NCBI RefSeq assembly: GCF_003074135.1
Contig: NZ_PPDK01000002.1
Coordinates: forward strand, 372,001 to 436,000
Reading direction: 5' to 3'
Origin: Euzebya tangerina
GTDB lineage: Bacteria; Actinomycetota; Nitriliruptoria; Euzebyales; Euzebyaceae
DNA: 64,000 bases
A program made the translations under genes and the position numbers. Positions 24,735 to 32,892 of the stretch are shown here, piece by piece (position 1 is the first letter of the stretch; the number at the start of each line of letters is the position of its first letter). The notes beneath the pieces were generated by a model, which was not told where the DNA came from, made no database searches, and was given only the letters and a program-made list of their open reading frames with translations.

Positions 24735-25378
24735 GCACTGCACCACGCGGTGGGCGGACGGCCATCGTCGTCGTCCTCCTCACCGCGCTGCTGACCGGTT
24801 GCACCGACGAGGCGGTCCCGTCGAGTGGCGGGCCGGACGCCGAGGTGCTCGGTGAGACGCTGGTGGAGGTATTGGGAGGCCTGGTCGCCGAGCAGGAGGC
24901 GGCCGGCGTGGCGGAGGGACCGCTCGGACGTGCGGTGGAGACGTGCCCGATCCTGGACCAGGAGGCGCTGGACGGTCTCGGCATGGTGTTGGGGGTCGAG
25001 CCAGGGACCGTGCAGGTGCTCTCCGCCCAGATCACCACCCCCTCGGCCAGTCCTGGCGTCACGTGCGCGTTGCGCGTCTCCGATGCATCCGCCGGGGCGG
25101 TCGTGGTCGGCGCCGTGCCCACCGACCAGAGCCTGGAGGAGGTCGTCGCCGAGCTCGAGGCCGCCGACTTCAACCTGGCCGGTGAGGGCGGCGCGGACGG
25201 ACTGCCTGACAGCGAGGTCGTGCTGCTCGACTCCACCCGCTTCGACGCCAGCCGAGCCGTCTGGAGCCGACCGGGACTGGCCGTCAGCGTCACCGGCAAC
25301 ACCGACGTGGTGGCCGACGGTCAACTGCTGACCCTGCTGGCCAGTGCTGTTGAGGAGGTGCAGCGCATCCTCAGGTGA
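24731..25378 (+). CDS. Small lipoprotein of unknown function, probable CTG start
   Basis: A 215-residue exported lipoprotein. The signal ends in LLTALLTGC, a clear lipobox, about 23 residues after a CTG that overlaps the stop of the LysM gene (CTGA). No ATG, GTG or TTG is available in frame before the hydrophobic segment, so either CTG is used or the start is by coupling. The mature part (ETCPILDQEALDGLGMVLGV, then VTCALRVSD) has a Cys pair and a layout reminiscent of DUF3558-type mycobacterial lipoproteins; this is only a resemblance. Context suggests a cell-wall role with the transglycosylase. Confidence 0.6.
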   Translation: MSTAPRGGRTAIVVVLLTALLTGCTDEAVPSSGGPDAEVLGETLVEVLGGLVAEQEAAGVAEGPLGRAVETCPILDQEALDGLGMVLGVEPGTVQVLSAQITTPSASPGVTCALRVSDASAGAVVVGAVPTDQSLEEVVAELEAADFNLAGEGGADGLPDSEVVLLDSTRFDASRAVWSRPGLAVSVTGNTDVVADGQLLTLLASAVEEVQRILR

Positions 25379-25427
25379 GGTGCACACGTCACCGACCTGT
25401 GGATAGCCGGGCACAGTCTCCGGGCCC

Positions 25428-26183
25428 ATGCGGTTCCATGGGGCGATGCCTACCTACCGTTCCCACCCGCCACCTCCCCGGCTGCTCGGCCAGATACAGC
25501 GGGAGGTCCACCACAGCTTGGCGTCGGGGCGGGCACTGACGACATCGGCGATCCGGCACCACCTGGCACCGGTGCTGGAAGGAGACCTGCCGGCCACACC
25601 GTGGCTCGAGGTGCTGCTGGCGGAAGACGTGATGGTTCAGCAGGTCGGGCGGGCCGCCTGGGTCCACGTCGGCGCGGTGCTCGACGGGAGGGTGTTCACC
25701 TGTCACCTGGAGGGTGGCGCAACCGCGGACGCCTCACAGCAGGTGCGCGATCTGGACGACCTGGCTGCGATACGCCGTCGCTACTCCGGCTGGGGGCGGA
25801 TACCGCTCCGGTTCGCGCGCGCGACGGGGTGGTTGGACGACACCGGCCGCCTGTGGTCGCCGACGGCTCTGCCGACTGGTCCGACCGCACTGGTCGCCAC
25901 CGTCGAGGGTGTGGTTCTCGGCAGCGCGGAGATCGACCTGGCCGCCGACCGCCACCTGGGTCGCGCGCTACGACGGTTCGCCGCAGAGAGCCCGGCGATC
26001 CGTGGCAGGCAAGACGGCGGGACGGAGGCCGGCGGCCCGACGAATGCTGGCCCGACGGATGGCGGCCCGACGGACCGGATGGCGGTTCTGTGCCGGGTCC
26101 TCGCGGCCGATCATCGCCTGGCTGTGACGCCCACACGTCCGCTCAGTGAGTGGCCGCTGCAGGTACCGTCTCGTGCGGCATGA
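25428..26183 (+). CDS. Hypothetical protein with GPTDG repeat tail
   Basis: A 251-residue (or 245 from the second ATG) soluble protein without a recognised family. The first 190 residues look globular (RALTTSAIRHHLAPVLEGDL; WLEVLLAEDVMVQQ; RIPLRFARATGWLDD), with no signal or membrane segment. A repeat of GGPTDA/GPTDG follows near 200-216, then a short conserved-looking end. It has no close ribosome site. Its stop overlaps the start of the DUF5522 gene, so the two may be translated together. Confidence 0.6.
   Translation: MRFHGAMPTYRSHPPPPRLLGQIQREVHHSLASGRALTTSAIRHHLAPVLEGDLPATPWLEVLLAEDVMVQQVGRAAWVHVGAVLDGRVFTCHLEGGATADASQQVRDLDDLAAIRRRYSGWGRIPLRFARATGWLDDTGRLWSPTALPTGPTALVATVEGVVLGSAEIDLAADRHLGRALRRFAAESPAIRGRQDGGTEAGGPTNAGPTDGGPTDRMAVLCRVLAADHRLAVTPTRPLSEWPLQVPSRAA
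26031..26078 (+). repeat. 15-nt coding repeat (GGPTD units)
   Basis: GGCGGCCCGACG-type units repeat three to four times in frame. Confidence 0.7.
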
Positions 26184-26488
26184 CCGACACCCACGCGAGG
26201 GCGCTGCGACGTCGCGGCGAGCCGCTGCCCGACGCGCTGATCGACCCGCATCCACAGCGGGTGGCCGCCCTCGGGCAGGAGGACGCGACTCTGCAGGCCC
26301 ACCGGGCCGCGGTGCGGGATGGGCTGGACGGATATCTCGATCCGTCGACCGGACTGTTCTGCTTCACGGCCGTCTACCACTGGGACAAGGGGAGCTGCTG
26401 CGAGCTGGGATGTCGGCACTGCCCCTGGCTGGACTCAGACGCCCGCCTCCGCCAGACGCACATGCACCAGGACTTCGATGACGATTAA
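26180..26488 (+). CDS. DUF5522 family protein
   Basis: A 102-residue protein with the family's cysteine-rich end: FCFTAVYHWDKGSCCELGCR followed by HCPW. The four cysteines and His suggest a metal site; function is unknown. A TACCGT element lies 10 nt before the ATG inside the previous gene, and the ATG overlaps that gene's stop, so both coupled and independent expression are possible. Its own TAA stop is part of the -10 element of the following CWB2 gene. Confidence 0.85.
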   Translation: MTDTHARALRRRGEPLPDALIDPHPQRVAALGQEDATLQAHRAAVRDGLDGYLDPSTGLFCFTAVYHWDKGSCCELGCRHCPWLDSDARLRQTHMHQDFDDD

Positions 26489-26491
26489 GGT
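26486..26491 (+). promoter_or_regulatory. Leaderless-type -10 (TAAGGT) overlapping a stop codon
   Basis: TAAGGT includes the TAA stop of the DUF5522 gene and ends 6 nt before the next ATG. Confidence 0.5.
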
Positions 26492-26497
26492 GTTCGC

Positions 26498-28474
26498 ATG
26501 ATCTTCCCCGCACGTGAACTGTCCGTTCGGCTGGCGCTGTGTCTGGCGCTCGCGCTACTGGCTGGTCTCATCGCGACCGCGCCGGCGGCCGCAGTCGAGG
26601 ACGTCACGACCAACCGGCTCGAAGGGCCCGAACGGACCGCGACCGCCGCCGAGATCGCGCGTGCGGCGTTCCCGGACGGCACGACCCGGGCGGTTCTGGC
26701 CACCTCCGTCGAGGCCCCCGACGCCCTCACCGCCAGCGCCCTGGCCGGTGCCACGGATGCCGCCATGCTGCTGCTGCAGCCCGACCGCGTCCCCGGCCCA
26801 ACGGCCGACGCGCTGCGGGACCTCGGTGTGGTGTCGGTGACCATCGTCGGGGGACCGATCTCGATCAACGAGGACGTCGCGACCGAGTTGGCGGAGGACT
26901 ACGACGTGCGCCGGATCTTCGGCGAGGACCAGTACGAGACCGCGGCCGCCGTCGCCACGGAGGCGCTGACGGAGTCGAACCTTCCGGTCATCGACGGCCA
27001 GCGCACGGTGATCCTGGCCAGTGGCGAGAACTTCCCCGACGCCCTGGCCGGCAGTGCGGCGGCTGTCGCCGGCCCTGTCCCGGTGCTGTACGCCGAGACC
27101 GACACGCTCACGGATAGCACCCGTGACTTCCTGGACGCCCAACCGGTTGAGCAGGTGGTCATCCTCGGCGGCCCGGTGGCCGTGGCGCAGTCCGTTCAGG
27201 ACGAGCTGGAGGATCGGGAGTTGAGCGTCGTCCGGCTCGGCGGCGGCGATCGTGTCGAGACGGCGGCGATCGTCGCGGAGTGGACCTCGGAGAACTTCTC
27301 CTTCCAGCAGGAGACCGTGCTGTTGGCCCGGGGCGATGACTTCCCCGACGCGCTGACGGCGGGACAACTGGCCGGCCGCTTCGGACGGCCGCTGGTGCTC
27401 TCCGCCACACCACGCATCCTGCCGCCTGTGGCGGAGCAGTACTTCGCCGACGGCTGCGAGACGATCGAGGTTGTGACGGCCATCGGTGGGATCAACGCCG
27501 TCGCCGACGACATCCTCAGCGTTGCCGAGGTCGCGGCGGAGCAGTGCAGAATCGGTGGTGGCACACCGGTGGACGGACAGTACGTGGCCACCCCGGCGGA
27601 GCTGCAGACCGAGACACTCGTCGTCGACTCCATCGTCTTCAGCCAGCTGGGATCCACGACCAGCTTCGACGCGATCATGCTCCCGTGTGCATCGGTGACC
27701 ACCTCCTCCACGGGCACCACGTTGGCGCTGGACGACGAGGGTGAGGTCCGGGGCTACGGCTCGACCCAGACCTCGTCGAGTCTCATCACCGGCATCAACG
27801 GTGCCGACGTCGACAACGTGGCCTTCACCCAGGGGGTCGAACCTGAGGACGGTGAGTTGTCCGTCGAGGTCTCGGCGTTCGACGACGACTGTGCCGTGGT
27901 GATGCTGATTCCCGCTCAGGACAGCGAGACCATCCCGGTCGACGACGAGGGCGCGCCGACCACGGACTTCGGCGTCTCGTTCGTGACCTTCGGCTCACCG
28001 CCGGACCCCGGCCGAGGCCCGGATCAGGTCTACACCATGGAGCCGACGGAGCCACGTGTCGTTGCGCCCGGCACGGCGACGGAGGTCGTCGTCACCGGCC
28101 GCTTCGACGGTGAGGACATCACCGCCGACCTGGACCTGGTGTTCTTTCCCTGCGAGTCGAGCAGCGTGCTGACGAGCGACGTCGACCGGTTCGACGACGA
28201 CGACCGTGACCGCGGAGCCGACGGCTTCGGGGAGAGCGACACCGGCAACGTCATGGCCACCGCGGTGAACGGCCAGGCGATCGACCCCGACACCGTCGTG
28301 GGGAACCTGCAGTTGGATGCTGAGGGGCAGATCCGCATCACGCTGGAGAGCGACGCTGCCGACTGCGCGACGATCACGGTGATCGACGGCAACGGCAACG
28401 GGAAGTTCGACATCACCGCCGACGGTGTGCCCATAGAGGAGTACGGCGTCACGCAGGTGCGCTTCGAGACGTAG
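26498..28474 (+). CDS. Secreted CWB2 protein with duplicated Cys-paired C-terminal domain
   Basis: A 658-residue exported wall protein. Signal peptide 1-33 (LALCLALALLAGLIATAPAAA); three CWB2 modules (about 38-335) each opened by a motif like RLEGPERTATAAEIA, RIFGEDQYETAAAVA and RLGGGDRVETAAIVA, with VTIVGGPISI and VVILGGPVAV loops. CWB2 modules bind anionic polymers of the wall in Clostridioides. The C-terminal half has two copies of an unrecognised beta-rich domain, each with an early PCxS cysteine and a late DDCAV or DCAT cysteine; the second copy has an Asp-rich loop (DRFDDDDRDRGADGFG) that could bind calcium. Function of this domain is unknown. Confidence 0.85.
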   Translation: MIFPARELSVRLALCLALALLAGLIATAPAAAVEDVTTNRLEGPERTATAAEIARAAFPDGTTRAVLATSVEAPDALTASALAGATDAAMLLLQPDRVPGPTADALRDLGVVSVTIVGGPISINEDVATELAEDYDVRRIFGEDQYETAAAVATEALTESNLPVIDGQRTVILASGENFPDALAGSAAAVAGPVPVLYAETDTLTDSTRDFLDAQPVEQVVILGGPVAVAQSVQDELEDRELSVVRLGGGDRVETAAIVAEWTSENFSFQQETVLLARGDDFPDALTAGQLAGRFGRPLVLSATPRILPPVAEQYFADGCETIEVVTAIGGINAVADDILSVAEVAAEQCRIGGGTPVDGQYVATPAELQTETLVVDSIVFSQLGSTTSFDAIMLPCASVTTSSTGTTLALDDEGEVRGYGSTQTSSSLITGINGADVDNVAFTQGVEPEDGELSVEVSAFDDDCAVVMLIPAQDSETIPVDDEGAPTTDFGVSFVTFGSPPDPGRGPDQVYTMEPTEPRVVAPGTATEVVVTGRFDGEDITADLDLVFFPCESSSVLTSDVDRFDDDDRDRGADGFGESDTGNVMATAVNGQAIDPDTVVGNLQLDAEGQIRITLESDAADCATITVIDGNGNGKFDITADGVPIEEYGVTQVRFET

Positions 28475-28479
28475 CGCCC

Positions 28480-30096
28480 TCAGGCTCGGACGGTGACCAC
28501 GGTGGTCATCAGACCGGTGGCGCCGTTCGGGAAGGGCGGCTGGCGTTCATCCGTCTGCACCTCTCCGGTCGTGCTGGTCGCGCGGACCGTGACTCGGTAG
28601 TTGCCGGGCTCTGACACCGACCACGGGAAGCGCCACTGCCGCCAGGTGTTGTCGTTCAGCTCCTCGGCGAGCTCGGCGGGTTCCCACTCACCGTCGTCGA
28701 TGCGGATCTCGACGGCCTCGATGCCGTGCGGCTGGTGCCAGGCAACACCCGCCACCATCACATCCCCCGCCTGGATCGACTGCGCCGGCCGGGGAACGTC
28801 GATCCGGGACTGCAGCTTGATCGGCGCCTCACGATCCCAGCCGCGCTCCACCCAGTACTGATCGAAGGCCTCGAAGGTCGTCAGCTCGATCTCACGGATC
28901 CACTTGGTGGCCGAGACATACCCGTACAGGCCGGGAACGACCACTCGGGCGGGGAACCCGTGGGCGGCTGACAGCGGCTCACCGTTGAACAGCAGCGCGA
29001 GCATGGCCGGACGGCCGTCATCCAAGGTGTCCACCGGGAAGCCCGTGGAGAAGTCACCGTCGTCACGGCCCACCAACTGGTCGGCGCCGTCCTGGACGCC
29101 CGCCTCCTCCAGCAGGTTGGTCAGCGGAACCCCGGTCCATCGACCGCTCGACACCAGCGAGCCGCCCACCTCGTTGGAGACACACGTCATGGTGATGTCC
29201 GCCTCGATCAGGTCGTCGCGGCGCAGGAGCTCCTCGTAGCCGAACTCGAGTTCGTTGTCGACCATGCCGTGGATGCGCAGGCTCCACTCGTCCGGGTCGA
29301 TCTGCGGCGTCGCCAGCTCGATGTCGATGCGATAGAAGTCCTCGTCGGCGGTCTGGAACGCCTCGAGGCCCTCGATGTCGAAGCTGACGTCGTCCGGCAA
29401 CGGCGGCAGGGGATCATCCACCACGCCGAGCGGCCGCGTCGCGGTCTCGGTGGTGGTGTCGGCACCGCTACTGCCGGTCCCCGACCCGATCTGGCTGGCG
29501 ATCGCATCACGGCTCTCGTCGATCGCGCCCTGCCGCGCGTTGATCAAGGCCCGGCCGGTGCCGACGGCTGCCGCAGATGCCGCAACCAGGCCACCGGACA
29601 GCGCCAGGAACGACCGGCGGCCGGAGCTACCGGCGTCCGATGTTCCCTCGGTCTCGGATGCAGCCGTGCTCTCTCGGGGCGCCGTTCGGAGCAGCAGGGT
29701 GATGACGGGGATGCCGACGGCGACGGTGATGACGCTCGGCACGCTGGAGGCCAGGCCATCCTGCACCGTGGAGGCCGCCACGCCGACGACGCCGAACGCC
29801 ACGATCCCGGACCAGGCGATGGCGATGCGCTTGCGCCCGAGGACGCCAAGGACTGCGCCGAAGATCAGGGTGATGATCAACGTCCCCATGATCAGCGCCA
29901 GCTTGTCTGCCGTACCGAAGACGTCGATGGCGAACTGCTTGACCGGCTGAGGCGTGTAGAAGATGAAGCGGTCCCCGACGGCTTGGACGGGGGAGTACCA
30001 GGAACGGACCAGGCCCGCGGCCAACTCGCCGATCGAGAGCGAGGCGATGGTGGCGAGCAGGCCGGCGAGAGCGGCGTAGCGGCGTGTAGTGGTCAT
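28480..30096 (-). CDS. Membrane-anchored sulfite-oxidase-like molybdopterin oxidoreductase
   Basis: A 538-residue protein in which about five N-terminal helices (to about residue 145) precede a Tat-like twin-Arg segment (GRRSFLALSGG, near 160), then a sulfite-oxidase Mo-cofactor domain (about 235-430) with the molybdenum-ligating Cys in ITMTCVSNEVGG near 304, and a C-terminal Mo-co dimerisation domain (VAGVAWHQPHGIEAVEIRID). The family oxidises or reduces small substrates outside the cell; the substrate is unknown. AGGTGAC precedes the ATG. No haem partner gene adjoins. It is convergent with the CWB2 gene with only 5 nt between stops. Confidence 0.9.
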   Translation of the reverse strand: MTTTRRYAALAGLLATIASLSIGELAAGLVRSWYSPVQAVGDRFIFYTPQPVKQFAIDVFGTADKLALIMGTLIITLIFGAVLGVLGRKRIAIAWSGIVAFGVVGVAASTVQDGLASSVPSVITVAVGIPVITLLLRTAPRESTAASETEGTSDAGSSGRRSFLALSGGLVAASAAAVGTGRALINARQGAIDESRDAIASQIGSGTGSSGADTTTETATRPLGVVDDPLPPLPDDVSFDIEGLEAFQTADEDFYRIDIELATPQIDPDEWSLRIHGMVDNELEFGYEELLRRDDLIEADITMTCVSNEVGGSLVSSGRWTGVPLTNLLEEAGVQDGADQLVGRDDGDFSTGFPVDTLDDGRPAMLALLFNGEPLSAAHGFPARVVVPGLYGYVSATKWIREIELTTFEAFDQYWVERGWDREAPIKLQSRIDVPRPAQSIQAGDVMVAGVAWHQPHGIEAVEIRIDDGEWEPAELAEELNDNTWRQWRFPWSVSEPGNYRVTVRATSTTGEVQTDERQPPFPNGATGLMTTVVTVRA

Positions 30097-30310
30097 GTCA
30101 CCTGTTGTTCGTTGCGGAGGATGCCGACGATTGGTCGTCTCCTGGCGGTGGGCGCGTCAGCTGCGCTTCAGCGGCAGGGTCCATCGGCGGGGCTGTTACC
30201 GTGAGGCTTCCCGATCGACAGGGTTCTTATCGGCAGCTCGGCGGCCGGCCTTACCCGGTGGCGCGACGTCGTGGTGACCTCACGCGGCTGGACCGACTGG
30301 AGGAGGCAGG
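30097..30310. other. Intergenic region of 214 bp
   Basis: Lies between two reverse-strand genes. It should hold the promoter of the molybdopterin gene (GGTAAC about 95 nt upstream is a weak -10 candidate). No gene or clear hairpin seen. Confidence 0.4.
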
Positions 30311-32134
30311 TCAGCAGCTCTGGGGGAAGCCCTGGCTCGCGTCGACGTCGTCGACCAGCCAATCCTGGCCCGCTGCCGGGATCAGCGTCCAGCGCAACTC
30401 CCAGCGGGAGCAGGTCTGGCCATCCGGGCCGAGCTCGGCGCTCTGGTTCGACTGGAAGCGGATGATCACACGGCGTCGGGGGCCATCCTCGGTGACCTGG
30501 AGCAGCCGGGCGTCGCTGATCGTGCTGGTCGAATTGCCGTCGGCGAATCGGGTGAAGGTCACGCGGTCGCGCAGGGCCGGCGAGTACAGGTCGAAGGCGT
30601 CGGCGTACGCACCCTCGTTGATGCCGGCCCCCCAGCGTCCGAGCACGGAGGCCAACGCCGGAGCGTCGGGGTGGTCGGCCGTGATGTCCACCGGTAGACC
30701 AGCGGGCGGCGGAGGGTCCGGGGGTGGCGGATTCGGGGTCGCGGGTGGCGTCGTCGGTGCCGGCGAGGTTGGTTCATCGGGCGGCGTCGGTGTCGACGGG
30801 GGTGTGGACGTCGCGGTTGGCCCGCTGTCCGGGGCGGACGTCTGTGCCGCGGACGACGGGGTTCCCGTGGGCGCGGGTCCTCCAGCGGGTGCGATGGCTT
30901 GTTCGAGCTCTGAGTTGTCCTGCCGGTCGAGGGCCAGGTACACCCCGCCGCCGGCCAGCGCCGCCAGGAGCAGCAACGACACCACGACCGTGCCCCACCC
31001 AGGAACCCTCGAACGCTTCACCGGAGCCGGCGTGCCGGACTCGTAGGCGTAGGACGGGTAGGGGTCCGGCGACCCGCTCGGCGTCGTCTGTCCGCGGGGG
31101 TCGGGGGTCATGGGCGTGACCGGCGGTGGGTTGGCGACGACCGGCGTCGTCGGGGTCGTCGGGGTCACCGTGAGGGGCGCCTGGTCCGGCGACGTCACGA
31201 CCGGCGGGATGGCCACCGGCGGGAGCGCCAGGGTCCGCTCCTGCTCGGTGCCCTGGTCAGAACCCTTGGGCAGCACCATCGGCACGTCGCCGGCACCAAC
31301 CGTGCGACGTGCGGCCTGGAGGTCCTGGCCGAGGCGGACGACGGAGGGCGTTCGCTGCTCCGGCGACCTGGCCAGTCCCCGCGCCACGGCTGTCGCCACC
31401 GGCCCGGGAACGCCGAACTGCTCAAGGCTCGGTGCGTCGTCGCGCATCATCCGGGCGACCACCTGGGTGAAGGACTGGTCGTCCGGCCGGACGAACGGTG
31501 CGTGACCGACGACGAGGGCGAACGTGGTCGCGGCCAGCGCGAAGACATCCGTCAACTCATCGGGACGACCACCATCCAGGAGTTCGGGCGGGGAGTAGGC
31601 GACCGTGCCCGTTATCTTGCCGGTGGCCGTCATCGTCGACACGTCGCCACTCGTCACGCTGGCGATCCCGAAGTCGCCCAGGACGGGCGCGCCGAACTCA
31701 TCCACCATGATGTTGTCCGGCTTCACGTCGCGGTGGATGATGCCCGCCCGGTGTGCGGTCCCCAGGGCGCCGGCGATCTTGATCGCGATGGCGGTCGCCT
31801 CATCCCACGACAGCGGTCCCTCGGTCGCCAGCCGTTGTCCCAGGGAGCCACCGGTCATGTACGCCATCACCAGATACGGATGTCCGCCCTCGGTCAGCCC
31901 GGTCTGGTGCAGGGTCACGATGTGTGGATGGGTGGAGAGCTGTCCCGTGGTGGTCGTCTCCGTCTCGAACCGGCGGCGGGCGACGGAGTCCAACTGGGTG
32001 GCATCGACGCTCAACACCTTGATGGCCACGTCACGGCCGAAGCCCTGTTGCGGTGACCGGTACACAACACCGAACCCACCCCGCCCGATCGGGGTCAGGT
32101 CGTCAAAGCCTGGGATTCGATGTGGGGTGGCCAT
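30311..32134 (-). CDS. Receptor-type Ser/Thr protein kinase
   Basis: A 607-residue PASTA-less kinase. The N-terminal kinase domain (about 12-270) is complete: Gly loop IGRGGFGVVYR, AIKVL Lys, HRDVKPDN catalytic loop, DFGIAS, and an activation loop with STMTATGKITGTVAYSPPE where Thr residues would be autophosphorylated. A Pro/Thr-rich linker leads to one transmembrane helix (about 381-402) and an extracytoplasmic Pro/Thr stalk, then a C-terminal NTF2-like or DUF4878-type domain (VLGRWGAGINEGAYADAFDL to WLVDDVDAS). Its targets are unknown; the GarA-like protein in this window is a classical kind of substrate. -10 TAGGGT lies 9 nt upstream. Confidence 0.92.
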   Translation of the reverse strand: MATPHRIPGFDDLTPIGRGGFGVVYRSPQQGFGRDVAIKVLSVDATQLDSVARRRFETETTTTGQLSTHPHIVTLHQTGLTEGGHPYLVMAYMTGGSLGQRLATEGPLSWDEATAIAIKIAGALGTAHRAGIIHRDVKPDNIMVDEFGAPVLGDFGIASVTSGDVSTMTATGKITGTVAYSPPELLDGGRPDELTDVFALAATTFALVVGHAPFVRPDDQSFTQVVARMMRDDAPSLEQFGVPGPVATAVARGLARSPEQRTPSVVRLGQDLQAARRTVGAGDVPMVLPKGSDQGTEQERTLALPPVAIPPVVTSPDQAPLTVTPTTPTTPVVANPPPVTPMTPDPRGQTTPSGSPDPYPSYAYESGTPAPVKRSRVPGWGTVVVSLLLLAALAGGGVYLALDRQDNSELEQAIAPAGGPAPTGTPSSAAQTSAPDSGPTATSTPPSTPTPPDEPTSPAPTTPPATPNPPPPDPPPPAGLPVDITADHPDAPALASVLGRWGAGINEGAYADAFDLYSPALRDRVTFTRFADGNSTSTISDARLLQVTEDGPRRRVIIRFQSNQSAELGPDGQTCSRWELRWTLIPAAGQDWLVDDVDASQGFPQSC

Positions 32135-32143
32135 GCCGCGACA

Positions 32144-32149
32144 ACCCTA
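32144..32149 (-). promoter_or_regulatory. Leaderless-type -10 (TAGGGT) for kinase gene
   Basis: Ends 9 nt before the ATG on the reverse strand. Confidence 0.45.
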
Positions 32150-32173
32150 CGGCCGCTCGACTTCGGAGGTGGC

Positions 32174-32195
32174 GCACACCTGGTGCAGGGTGTGC
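32174..32195. promoter_or_regulatory. Operator-like inverted repeat upstream of kinase gene
   Basis: GCACACC, 8 nt, GGTGTGC; with a one-base slip the symmetry extends through CTG/CAG. It is centred about 38 nt upstream of the kinase -10, in a divergent promoter region. Confidence 0.35.
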
Positions 32196-32351
32196 AATCG
32201 TCAGCGACGGCGGACAGCTGAGCCAACGTTACCACACGCCAACTCGTCTCCGTGCGTCTCCACGATGTTGTGGACAGCTCCGTGGGGTTCTCCACACGCT
32301 TGCCCCATGGCCTCCCCAGCGGGGCCTGGGGCAGACGTACGGTCCACGACC

Positions 32352-32837
32352 ATGAACGTTGCACAGGCCCTTCGCCGACTTCATCTGCAGGCACGTCATG
32401 AGCCTGACGAGGCGACGCTCCTGGCGCTGCTCGTCGACCTCCTCAGCCAACTGGACCCCCAGGAGTGCCGAGCCGTCATCCGCCACTCGTACTGGCGGCT
32501 GCCCGAGATTCCGACGGGCATCCTGGAGGAGGCAACCGGTGGCGCGGACGCCCTGCTGGCGGCCGCCGGCCGAGGACCGATCGAGGGGGAGTGCTCTCGC
32601 TGTGGACAGCCGCTTCGGGCCCTGACGCGCGACCAGCACCCCCCGCCCGTGTGTCGGCCATGCACCGCCGTCCCGAGCACCGACCAGGGACGACGTCGAG
32701 AGCCTGTCGTCCGGGCGCCACCGACCGCCTGGGAGTACGAGCCCCCTCCGGTCCCGCATCGCTCCAGCGAGGTGACCGTGCTGCTGGCTGACCGGCGCCG
32801 GTGGGCGGAGGACTACCCCGACAACGTCGTGGCGTAG
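32352..32837 (+). CDS. Hypothetical protein with single zinc ribbon
   Basis: A 161-residue soluble protein: an N-terminal helical part (LHLQARHEPDEATLLALLVD, ECRAVIRHSYWRLPEIPTG) then a CxxC-x18-CxxC ribbon (GECSRCGQP and PVCRPC) and a basic, Pro-rich C terminus. No family is recognised. The ATG was chosen because upstream codons in the open frame run antiparallel through the kinase gene. The 217-nt gap to the kinase holds both promoters and the inverted repeat. It ends 55 nt before the ribonuclease Z gene. Confidence 0.65.
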   Translation: MNVAQALRRLHLQARHEPDEATLLALLVDLLSQLDPQECRAVIRHSYWRLPEIPTGILEEATGGADALLAAAGRGPIEGECSRCGQPLRALTRDQHPPPVCRPCTAVPSTDQGRRREPVVRAPPTAWEYEPPPVPHRSSEVTVLLADRRRWAEDYPDNVVA

Positions 32838-32879
32838 GTGTGATGGAGGCCTGCAGCGCGCCCGACGTGGCGGTGGCCC

Positions 32880-32885
32880 TACCCT
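32880..32885 (+). promoter_or_regulatory. Leaderless-type -10 (TACCCT) for rnz
   Basis: Ends 7 nt before the GTG start. Confidence 0.5.
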
Positions 32886-32892
32886 GGATGCC

